DNA of 17,335 bases, from contig JANSLP010000497.1 of assembly GCA_029298735.1 (NCBI GenBank), forward strand, positions 1 to 17,335, given 5' to 3'. The position numbers were made by a program, and so were the translations under genes. This DNA comes from Ophiostoma sp. CBS 140.51. Taxonomy: Eukaryota; Ascomycota; Sordariomycetes; Ophiostomatales; Ophiostomataceae. Below are positions 8,252-17,189 of the stretch, piece after piece. Position 1 is the first letter of the stretch. Each line of letters opens with the position of its first letter. The notes under the pieces were generated by a model. That model ran no database searches. It saw only the letters and a list, made by a program, of their open reading frames with translations, and was not told the DNA's origin.

Positions 8252-11200
8252 TTACACCCCAGCCATAATCTCTCGGCAGGTCTGCAGCCGCACGTGCGCC
8301 TCCTGCAGCAGCTCCGAGTGTGCTTCGGCAAAGACGGCCTGCAAGTAGTCCAACAAGTCCGGCAGGCCGTCCGCCAAAGGTGCAAGGTCGGCCGCCGTCT
8401 CGTCCAGTTCGTGCCGCTCGGCCACACGGGCGAGGTAGGCGACGACTCTTTGGTAGGTTACCAGTGAGCCTGCTGGCGGGCGCACGACCTGCCGGGGCAG
8501 GGTCTTACCCACGGCCCGAACAAATGACCAGATGGAGAGTGCGGCATAGTACATGATCCAGGGCCGGTGAGGATCGGCTTCGGTCTTGATGGAGTAGGTG
8601 TCGGAGAACGATGTGGAGGTGCGGGACGGGTCGGTACCCCGTCCCCTCGGGTCCACGAGCACCTGATACAGCAAGCGAAAAGCGTGCAGGATGGCATGCC
8701 GTGTGGACGCCTGTTTGGCCCAGGCCTTCATGCGGGACACGACATTGGTGTAGTCGCGACTAGAGACTTTGCGACTTAACAGCTTCTTGGCGCCAGCATA
8801 TACCTGGCAGTCGACAATGTCGACGTGGAGACAAATGTGCGCGAGATGGTAGAGGACAGCAGCACTTTCAATCGGACCATTGAACCCACTGCGTCGGATA
8901 GTGGGTGATGGTGAGGACGATGAGGAGGCGGACGAGGAGGTTGCTGTTGTCGCCGCGGCGCCTCCGCTGCCGTTAACTGTCGTCACCGCTGTGGCCATTG
9001 CTGTAGCTGCCGCCGTCCCTTGCACATGGTCAAAGCTTTCTTTCCACCCGTCAAAGGCCATCAACAACGTCTTGCGCCAAGTATCTTGCGTCTGCCCTGT
9101 TTCGGCAGAGGAAGCAGACGCTGCTGCCGACGTTGTCGACCAGTCTAACCATTTGAGATGTGTCTCGCGGTGCCGCAGGTGCCAGCCGACACTCAAGAGC
9201 CCGGACATGATAATCATCCTCCCAAAACTGTGCGTCTTGACCTCCATGCCGTGCACCGCTCGCTTGAGTCCATCCAAAAAGGTAATGGGGTGCACACCGT
9301 ACATTCTCAGATTGTTGTCGAGCTGGCGCACTTCTTCGGGTTTGGCGGCGGTCCACAGGTTGTCGTCGCAGGGCAAGGGCAGACGAATCTCGTGGGGGGC
9401 CATGTCAGCCATGTGGCCAAACATGGCGGCGTGGGCAATGTCGAGACAGAAAGTGACAAAGACGACGCGGTGCATAGCCTCGGTCTCGGCCCAGCGGTTC
9501 CACCAGGTCTGGAGGTCGGTAGCAGTCGTGGCGTGGCCATCGCGCTGGTGGTGATGGTGGTGTAGGCGCTGTTGATGGTGTGGGTGATGGTGGGGGTGAT
9601 GGGGGTGGTGTGGTCGGCCGAGTGATTGATGCCCTGATAACGGTGTCGGTGGTGAGTGGGGATGTGGCGGTAGTGATGAGGGCGGCGAGGCGGCTGTCAA
9701 GGACGGCAGCTGAGATTCGTCTGGAGGCGACTCGCTGCCCGACCGGCCGATGAGTGGACTGCCTCTGCGTAGCAGTGTAAGGGTAACCGAGTGGTAGACT
9801 TGGGAGCGTTCGTGCAGACCACGGGTTGAGAGCATCTTCTCGTAAAACTCGACCAACAGCAATGCCTGGGCCACCCACAGACTGACTGGTGGCGTGGCCT
9901 CTTCACTGGTCAAAATCTCGAAACGTGCACTCGTAATGATGATGTCGGCAAAACCGCCAAGCTCGACGAGACTGCCCGTCTGATCACGATCGTAGCGCGA
10001 GGCAGCGCCCAAGGCAAGCATGACGGCCAGCAGGAGCAGTGGGCAGCGATTGCACGAAAAGGTTGGCTGGTGAATGATGGGCACGCGCGGCGAGATGTGC
10101 TCCCAGAACTCGTAAAGGCTCTCGTGAATCATGTCGGCACTGAGCGCAGGGATGTCGTCGCCCAAAGTCTGTCCAAAGTTGGGGATGCGCATTTCAAATT
10201 GTGGTTGTTGCAGGCGGCACGCCTTGAAGAAGCGCACAATCTCTTGACGGCGAAGGTCACCGACAGCCTCGTCGCTGCTCTCAAGCTGGCGTGGTGGTGT
10301 ATCAATGTGTGAGCGACTTGTGAGCGACTCGTAGTCGTAGGTGATGTTGTTGTTGAAGGGCGACTCAAGGCCGCCTTCGAGGAAGGGAAGATGAGCAACA
10401 CTAAAGTCATTCAGGCCGGCCCGTGGGTCAAACAGCCATGACGCAAAGTTCTCGCTCTCCAGATACTGGTCAGTATACGGTGCCGTAGGGAATGTGAGCA
10501 TTGAAGATGCCGGCTCAGCGATGGCATGCGTATGTGGATCTTCGCGGGTATGAGGTTGATGGTGGTAGGTTTGTTGTTGTGGAGGTGGTGGAGGGGGAGC
10601 GTGCGGGTGTGTCTCGATTTGTTGATGCTGATGCTGTTGTTGCATATGGTGGTGTTGCGTGACCGTTTGTGTCTGGTAATAAGTCGTAGATTTGTCGGTC
10701 TGCATCATGTCGGCGCCCATATTCGTGGTCATCGGTGCTGACGATGCCCACGTAGTCGATACGGCTTGAAGTTGTACTTGCGCGGTTGGTGGTGCTGTTG
10801 GAGGAAGACGGCCTTGATGACTGGGCAGACCGGCATGGCCGACATGGGATGCTGTCACTGGTATTGATGTTGTGACAGGTAAGACTGTACTCGACTCTGG
10901 CGACAACAGAATGGCGGCGTCGCGCGGTACGCTTGGCGGTGGGAACGATGGCATTCGGGAACTAAAACCGGCGGCCGCTCCCGCGACGCTACTGCCGCTG
11001 GCGCCACCATTACTGCCGACATTAGTGTTGTTTACGTGGCCGACAGTGTTATTGCCGTCGTTGTTTGTTGCTGATGTGCGTCCGTCGTGCGATGTATCGT
11101 CGATGTGATTGCCCCTGTTGCCGTGAAGCCCGATGGGTGGCGACAATGTGTAGGTCGCATGGTCGGGCTCGGTGAAGCTTTGTATTCGGTTGCGCGGCGT

Positions 11201-11586
11201 GTAGGAGCCAGAATGGCGTTTCTTGTGGCGAGTCAGGAGGTCGGCGCGGACGAAGCGCTGGCCGCAGCCATCGACGTCGCAGGCAAATATCTCTTTTGGG
11301 TTGTCTATTCCGTCAGAGGGTGGACATTAATTAAAGCACAGTGCTGGGTGGACTCACGATTTAGTTGATGCCGCTGAAGGTGCTCCTGGCGGGAATAGAC
11401 TTTGTCGCAGCCGGGAAAGCGGCAGCCATAACGCCGGGGTGCACCTTTGCGACTTGCGCGCTTGTAAGCAGCAGCGGAGCTCGGGGTGCCGTGGGCTTGT
11501 TGCGCCTGTTGCTGTTGTGACTGCTGTTGAGCCTGTTGCTGCGCTTGCTGCTGCTGCTGTTCGTGGTGGTGGCGAGAGTCGGACAT
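8252..11586 (-). CDS. C2H2 zinc-finger transcription factor with fungal-specific regulatory domain
   Basis: Two exons on the minus strand, 11586-11358 and 11304-8252, encode 1093 residues. Residues 9-31 are Gln-rich. Two tandem C2H2 fingers follow: C55-x4-C60-x12-H73-x3-H77 and C85-x4-C90-x12-H103-x3-H107, joined by the linker NPKEIF rather than TGEKPF. A basic stretch RKGAPRR (46-52) precedes them. Residues about 130-420 are low-complexity (Asn, Ser, Thr, Pro, Gln and His tracts). From about 450 to 735 comes the fungal-specific transcription factor domain (PF04082 type), with FWEHISPRVPIIHQPTF and later FVTFCLDIAHAAMFG; a Pro/Ser/His-rich insertion (about 596-673) interrupts it. A Ser-rich linker and helices fill the C-terminus. 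It is probably a nuclear regulator of unknown target genes. No ATG occurs in this frame upstream for over 200 codons, which supports 11586 as the start, unless a 5' exon exists. The 3' end converges on the kinase gene. Confidence 0.92.
9536..9613 (-). repeat. His-codon-rich low-complexity tract in the zinc-finger gene
   Basis: Runs of CAC/CAT with CCC and CAG encode a His-rich segment (residues about 641-666) that reads as repeated HHP units and then five His. It lies in frame within the second exon and without intron signals, so it is translated. Confidence 0.85.
11305..11357 (-). other. Intron of the zinc-finger gene (53 nt), inside a zinc-ligand codon
   Basis: Donor GTGAGT (first base at 11357), branch-type CTGACG at about 11311-11316, acceptor AATAG ending at 11305. 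It is phase 1: the codon for His77, the last zinc ligand of finger 1, is split C|AC. Unspliced RNA would stop at TAG in the intron end, giving a protein with one incomplete finger. Confidence 0.93.
11490..11565 (-). repeat. CAG/CAA-rich poly-glutamine tract in the zinc-finger gene
   Basis: Mostly CAG and CAA codons broken by GCG/GCC Ala codons encode residues about 9-31, directly after the initiator region. Gln tracts of this kind often vary in length between strains and are common in activation domains. Confidence 0.9.
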
Positions 11587-12156
11587 TACGGCTGGCGGCG
11601 GTCCGCGGCGCCGTGCATATTCGAAAGGCCCGTCGTAGGCGGAGTCGGGAGGGGGAAGGGGGCGGGGGGGAGGGTCCTCGTGGGTGGGTGAGACTTGAGG
11701 GAACAAGGGACGTTGTATGTGTAAAAAGATCGATCTTTGTTGACTGTAAAATAAAGTTGAGAAAAAAGATGAGATCAACAAAAGGTCAAGAGTAAGTGGA
11801 GGACAGAGGATGGGGGAGTAAATGGGGGACGAGTAAAGAGAGTAAAGAAAAGGAAATGAAAAATAAAATGGTACTGCAGGCTGTGGCAGAGACACTGACA
11901 AAAAAGGAGAAAAGAAGGGGAAGCTGCCAGAGGAGGAAGCTGTTCTGCCCACGAGTTCTGTGCTATGTGGCACAGGGGACCTTTGTGGATATTCCGTCGA
12001 GGAACACAGAGCGGGGGCAGAAGGATGCTGGAAAGGGAAGAGGAGCAAAGAAAAGAGAAAAAAGGCAAAGGCAGCTTGGGGAACGTGCAGAAAGGGGGAA
12101 GGACAACGAACGGGATGGGGCGGCAGAAAAAATAGATCCAAATGGTGAAAGGGTCG

Positions 12157-12168
12157 AAAAGGGCTGCA
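12157..12168 (-). promoter_or_regulatory. Recurrent TGCAGCCCTTTT element, copy 1
   Basis: A 12-base element on the minus strand, 582 bases upstream of the zinc-finger start codon and in the same orientation as the gene. The same 12 bases recur at 12566-12577 and 16245-16256. No known binding factor comes to mind. Confidence 0.35.
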
Positions 12169-12565
12169 CCGAAAGGCACCGAAAAGACGGGATGCGTTGC
12201 GGAGGGTTTTGCAGCTTGTGTTTGAAGGTATCTGTGCATGCAGGCGGAAGAATCCCACGCCAGAGAAGAGAATGGAGACTGAGGGAAGTTAAGAATGAAG
12301 CAATCGGTCACGAAAGGAGTTTGCCTGCCCAGGCCCAGGTCGGCGGACGCCGTTCAACTTTCTTTTCTTTTTCTTGTCTTCTTGTGCGTCGTTTTATCTC
12401 TCGTTTCTTGACCGTCTTCTTGCCCACTCGCCTCGAGGACAGCTGGATGGCAGCGTGGGGTGCCACTCTGGGGAAACAGGCTCGACAGGAAAAGCATGGA
12501 GGCATGTCGACGCCCCGTCCAGGGGGTGGGTGTGATGAAAAGCACACTAGCAATGTGCTGAAAAA

Positions 12566-12577
12566 AAAAGGGCTGCA
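12566..12577 (-). promoter_or_regulatory. Recurrent TGCAGCCCTTTT element, copy 2
   Basis: Identical to the copy at 12157, here followed by a T9 run in the gene's direction. It lies 991 bases upstream of the zinc-finger start codon. Confidence 0.35.
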
Positions 12578-14097
12578 CAGAAAAGCAGTGTCAGGATATC
12601 AAAATGGACATCAAGATGCGGTACGGGCGGAGACGTACAAACCGAAACGGCATAGACTGGATGGCGAGCTGGGACTGGGATTGGAACTGTTGATGGAGAC
12701 CTGGAGGATGATGGCCAACAAGCGAACTTGAACGTCGGAAGGATGCCACCAGGATGGATGTCAGTCCGCTAAGACGCGGGAGCGCTTGGATCCTGGGACA
12801 TTTTAGTTTTTAGGCCCCTTTTAGCGTGACGAGTACTGCTGAAGGGGGCAGGGTCGAAGCTCTGTGTTGTGTTTTCGACTTTTGTATGTTGATGGGGTGG
12901 GATGGGATATCATGATGCGGGGTTCTTCGAGAAAGGGGAAAGCCCTCAACGGTCGTCTTCGTTCCTTCCTTTTTTTTATCATCATTCAGTCGCACCTTCT
13001 CCGTTGTGATGGCATTTATCATGTTGTTCACTTTTGGGAAAGAACATGCTGCGTGCCTTCCCTTGCCAAAAAGTGGAAATTGGCAGCACTGCGTGTGACG
13101 TTGGCTGGCCTGGGTGCGACAGGGGCCGGAGACCCAAGTACAGTACCCCGGAGTAGGGAAGGAGCGAGGAGATGGGGGGGCTTGGATGGGAAAGAAAGAA
13201 GGGGCAACAAGTCTGCAGTTTGGTGAAGAAACCCCCACGCCCTCTGCCCTCCTCTTTTTTGAGCTCTCCCCATCTTCCCTCGCCGCCTTTTTGTTGCGCG
13301 TGGGGGTTCCTCCATCTTTTGCACTTCTTTACCTCCTTTCTGTCCGTTTTATGGCGTGCACGCGGCACGGCATGTTTTTTTGTTTGTTTTTTCACTTTGC
13401 GTCCTTGCCTTATTTTTGGGTTCGAGGGCATTTCTTGTCTTTTCTTTTTCTGACGAAACCTCGTTTCTTGAGACATATTTCATTTACAAAAGGGCTGTTA
13501 GCTCATCAGTGAGTTTGATTGAAAGCAATCAACACAGATGTGTAGCCTCGAGGTAGCCTGGTGATGACGCGGTTCGCTCTTTCCTTTTGTATTTTTGTGC
13601 CCTTCACCTTCAGCCCTCCTTCGATCACATCAAGAAGGCGCGACTGTGTACCTTCCGTGAACCGTTATCCGTGCCTGCTCGTGCTCAAGCCCCATTCCAC
13701 CGTCAAAGAGCACGGCCGAGAAGACGGCAGAATCCACCACGTGCATCCTATGTCTCTCTTGAAGTGAACCCCCACCCCTTTTCTGTCTCCTTATCCCTCC
13801 TGTCTCTCACATTTTATTTTTATCTTCTCTTGAACGTCTTTTAACGCAGATCTCACATCTCACATCGTCGCAGGCCGACGATCATGACACGTTCCGAACC
13901 AGACTTTGAAAAAGCATGCAGGGCTGTTGGGGACACACATTACAGCAAATCGATGTGAAGTAACTAAACACCTTTTATTACAATTAAATCTAGCCTGCTA
14001 TTTACAGTCAGAGGCTATTGAAATAAAAGAGAAAACAATGGTATAAAACGTATGTACAAGCAGAAGAAACAAAAAAATCACAGAAATATCCTTCAGC

Positions 14098-15924
14098 TCA
14101 CCGCCCAGCCTCGGCCGCCTCTTTTTGGGCCTTTCTCTCCTCTCTCCGCTGCTGCCGCCGCTCGACTTTCTCGCGCTCCTGCCGTCTCCAGGCAATCCCT
14201 TTGAACATCAACAGAAAAATACCCGGCGACGTCGCCACGTACAGCGCGCCAATCAAAAAGAAGGCCCACCCCGTGCCCATGGCCGCAATCATGGGGTTGA
14301 TCACGGCGGTGGCGACGGCGCCGATAAGGCAGCGGATCAAATTGTTGGCGGCGACGGCGGCACCAGCTCGCCCGGGGGTGATGTCGACGAGAAGCGCGCT
14401 GGCAGCGTTTTGGAAGCCAATCATGCCAACGCCGTTGAGGAACAGGAGGACACAGAGGACCGCGAGGTGGGCATGTTTCTGGATGACCCAGCCCCAGCAG
14501 AGCATGGTGGCAGCGGACAGATAATAGAGGGGCAGACCGGCCTCGAGGCGGGCCTTTTCAATGGGAAAATTGGTGAGGTCCTGCTGGCGGGACTTGTCAA
14601 TGGGCATGCCGAGCTTGGCAGCGTGGCGGCGGTAGTTTTTGTTGATGGCCGGGCCGACGGCGAAGGCGGCAATGATCGAGCCTGCAGCAATGGGCAAGTA
14701 ACACAGGCCAATCTCGAGCTCGGACAGTCCATACGCCTCGAGACTGGAGGGCAGGTTGGTGGCAATGGCATAGAAGCCGGCAAACAACAGGCTGGAGTGC
14801 AGCAGCAGCAGGCCAATGTTTTTCTGGAGGGCGAGCTGGATGGACAGCAGCAAGTTGGGGACCTGCATACGAAGTGGCGGGGGTGCCGTCGAGGGTGTCG
14901 TCGACGCTGTGTCATCCTGAGCCCCATTGTTGTTCTTTGCCTTCCTTCGGGCCATTGCCTCTTTGATGAGCTGGTGGCCCGTCCGGTGAAACGGGTGCGG
15001 TTGGATGGAGCCGTCGCCCACAATCTTGCGGCACGTCTCGGGCAAGAAAAAGGCCAAACCCAGGCCCAAGACGGCACCCATAATGGCCAAGAACCAAAAG
15101 ATGGCCCGCCAGCCCAGGTACTCGGACAGCACGCCGCCCAGCACGGGACCCAAGCTCGGTGCAAACACAATCGGGATAATGGTGATGCCAATGTACTGCC
15201 CCCGCTCGGCACTGCTCACAATGTCGGCCACAACGGCCTGGCACAGTGCCACCGTACTCGCGGACCCGGCCGACTGGATCATGCGGACGACCAGCAGCGA
15301 TGCATAGTTGCGGCAGAGGGCCAAGCCAATGTTGGCCACAATAAAAATAAAGAAGCACAACAAGAAAGTCGGACGGCGGCCGATGCCGTCGGCCATGCCG
15401 CCCAGGAACATGGGCGTGACGCCCTGGAAAATCATGTAGGTCGTGACTGTCAAGTTGACCTGGCCGTCGGTAATGTGAAAGTAAGAGGCGATCTCGTTGA
15501 GGGCGGGGAGGTAAATCTGGCCAGTGAGCGGCGAGATAAAGGCGCCAAGCGATGCACCCAAGACGATCCAGCGTTTGGTCCAGGTTGAGTGGATGGAATA
15601 TGGCGGTGGAACGACTTCGGCGGCGGCAGCTTGCTTTTCGACGTCCGCAATGTCTTGTCGTGGTGCGTCTGTCACGACATCTTCGTTTTCTGGTGCGGGA
15701 CCTGATGGCATCGGTGCAGAACCACCGATATGGACGTCGCTTGTGTGTGTTGTTGTCGATGATGTGGCCGAGGCCGGGCGGTCGAGCGTGATGGCCGTCT
15801 CGTCTTTCACGTCCTTTTCGTCGCTTCTGTATGGTTCAGACTGGCTTAGGAACAAAGAGTCATCGGCATCGGCGGCCGTCTTGGCTGCAGTAGCCGGATC
15901 GTCCTTGGCGTCGGCCGATGCCAT
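14098..15924 (-). CDS. MFS drug:H+ antiporter, DHA1 family (Qdr/Aqr-like)
   Basis: A single uninterrupted frame of 608 residues. The first 115 or so are hydrophilic and cytosolic (acidic, Ser/Thr-rich, with VPPPYSIHSTWTKRW just before the membrane part). Twelve membrane segments follow in two blocks of six, about 118-295 and 357-578. Motif A in the loop between segments 2 and 3 reads LGGMADGIGRRP (174-185), and the antiporter motif C in segment 5 reads GPVLGGVLSEYLGWR (259-273). The central cytosolic loop is about 296-355; a second long loop (about 428-462) lies in the C-half. The C-terminus is a charged helix rich in Arg, Glu and Lys (580-608). Motif C marks exporters that use the proton gradient; the GQIYLPALNEIASYF start resembles the quinidine-resistance branch. 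It probably exports drugs, organic acids or metabolites across the plasma membrane. The substrate is not predictable. Segment order and length match the family, so the intronless reading is complete. Confidence 0.95.
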   Translation of the reverse strand: MASADAKDDPATAAKTAADADDSLFLSQSEPYRSDEKDVKDETAITLDRPASATSSTTTHTSDVHIGGSAPMPSGPAPENEDVVTDAPRQDIADVEKQAAAAEVVPPPYSIHSTWTKRWIVLGASLGAFISPLTGQIYLPALNEIASYFHITDGQVNLTVTTYMIFQGVTPMFLGGMADGIGRRPTFLLCFFIFIVANIGLALCRNYASLLVVRMIQSAGSASTVALCQAVVADIVSSAERGQYIGITIIPIVFAPSLGPVLGGVLSEYLGWRAIFWFLAIMGAVLGLGLAFFLPETCRKIVGDGSIQPHPFHRTGHQLIKEAMARRKAKNNNGAQDDTASTTPSTAPPPLRMQVPNLLLSIQLALQKNIGLLLLHSSLLFAGFYAIATNLPSSLEAYGLSELEIGLCYLPIAAGSIIAAFAVGPAINKNYRRHAAKLGMPIDKSRQQDLTNFPIEKARLEAGLPLYYLSAATMLCWGWVIQKHAHLAVLCVLLFLNGVGMIGFQNAASALLVDITPGRAGAAVAANNLIRCLIGAVATAVINPMIAAMGTGWAFFLIGALYVATSPGIFLLMFKGIAWRRQEREKVERRQQRREERKAQKEAAEAGR

Positions 15925-17189
15925 GCTGGAGATCGAGTGTTTTTCGGTGTAAATGGTGGTCTGGAAAGTGGTTTGATATTAATCGAGTGCAGGTTGTATG
16001 CAATGTCGGAGCCGGAAACCAGGTCGTGGGTATGTTTTATTGATTGGTTTGGCGGCTGAAGAGGAGATGAAGAGACGGGATACAACTCTCGACATGAGGC
16101 GGCATTCCTTCACTCTTATACCTTGATGGAACGGAGAATTCAACAATAACAAGAACGGAGAAAAGACAAGATGCACGTAAAACCCGGGACGAAGAGCGAA
16201 CAAAAGGCGAAATGCAAGAGGAGACGAAAGACAAAAAAAAAAAAAAAAGGGCTGCATCAATGCCGACTCCACTCCGGAACGCGGCACCACGCCGTGCAGA
16301 AAACTACTGTGCACAAACACTACACAAACTTGCAGATTCTCCTCACTTACAGCGGCGATACTCCCCTGCCAAACACTAGCGGCCGGTATTCAATCTTTCA
16401 CTTGAAGGAGAGTATCCTACACCGGCGAAGCATCGGGGCAGCAATGGCAATATTCGACAAGATACAGGGCATGAAGATCCAATAACACGAGCAAAATGAA
16501 ATGAAGAAGACACAACCTCAAACAAAACTGGAGATAATGTTCTCCAACGGTAGGTTAACTCCAGTTTTTCTTTGCTGTGGTTTTGTCGTTTCCCCCTTCA
16601 CCACTTTCATCAATTTTAGCGTCCCATCCTCGGTGCCGTGTCGGCCTCGATGGACCCACTGCAGCCACACGACAAAGGACAGAAGACAAGCTCCAGGCTC
16701 CAAAGCTTTCTTACTGCCCCAGACTGTCGGTGACTTTTGAGCCAGCTTGAACGTCATAACGAAGACACCTTGCCCCGAGCGCTGTCCACTCAGTGGAGCC
16801 TTTTGGCCGCCGACTCGGCACGCCACAAGTCAGACCCTTGTTGCGGAGAGCGGCGATCGCTACAGTTGTCCGTTCCTGGCAACGAGGAATGCCAAGCTTA
16901 ATGTTCACGGCGGTTTGAGTCGGGGTCTTTATGGACGGTGATGACTCTGATAATTACTCCGTCTACTACAAATAAAACATGGAACATTGTCGACAACGGA
17001 GAAGATGATTAAAACAGACCCGGATTTTAGGCAAGTCCGGCAACGATGAGGCTACCTACCCAAATGTAAGTAAGCATAGAAGAAAGCGGCAGTAGCAGAT
17101 TGTGTTTCCTGTTCTCAACATAAAAAGCTAGAGGAGCCTTTGTTTACCCATCATATTTTGTACTTATTTTGATGTTGTTTGGTCCTGGC
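15925..17189. promoter_or_regulatory. Upstream region of the MFS transporter gene; no gene seen
   Basis: The first few hundred bases must hold the transporter promoter and leader. On the minus strand a T16 run (16233-16248) follows a TGCAGCCCTTTT element, 332 bases before the start codon. Further right there is no recognisable gene; the open frames are under about 105 codons and share no conserved motif. An AATAAA hexamer at about 16972 on + could serve a plus-strand transcript. Confidence 0.55.
16233..16256 (-). promoter_or_regulatory. TGCAGCCCTTTT element, copy 3, with T16 run
   Basis: On the minus strand the same 12 bases found upstream of the zinc-finger gene (here 16256-16245) run into sixteen T. 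Orientation is the same as the transporter gene. Poly(dT) tracts often mark nucleosome-free promoter DNA in fungi, so this is a fair candidate for the core promoter region. Confidence 0.4.

Larger units (their letters stand above)
11587..14097. promoter_or_regulatory. Long upstream region and probable leader of the zinc-finger gene
   Basis: No gene is recognisable in these 2.5 kb. On the minus strand, 11600-12260 is strongly pyrimidine-rich, typical of a fungal leader; open frames here on both strands (for example 11796-12731 on +) follow from that skew, since stop codons need purines. A good acceptor TTTATTTTACAG ends at 11744 (minus), suggesting an intron in the leader. Two copies of TGCAGCCCTTTT lie at 12157-12168 and 12566-12577 in the gene's sense direction. 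A pyrimidine tract on the other strand spans about 13240-13450, and a CACGTG occurs at 13738. The right end holds the 3' untranslated region of the transporter gene. Confidence 0.55.

Noticed and set aside
8880..9565. Plus-strand frames of 224 and 135 codons within the zinc-finger gene
   Set aside because: Shadow frames opposite a well-supported coding exon; low-complexity Val/Ala/Gly and His-tract complement only.
11796..12731. Long plus-strand frame of 311 codons opposite the zinc-finger leader
   Set aside because: It is the purine-rich complement of a CT-rich leader and encodes mostly Lys/Arg/Glu/Gly without any motif; no splice or promoter signals support it.
14125..15588. Plus-strand frame of 487 codons antisense to the MFS gene
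   Set aside because: It is a mirror of the GC-biased third positions of the transporter gene, which itself has complete membrane topology and both antiporter motifs.
8252..15924. Secondary-metabolite gene cluster (regulator plus transporter plus SDR)
   Set aside because: There is no polyketide, peptide or terpene synthase in the window, and the spacing of the genes is that of ordinary chromosomal DNA.
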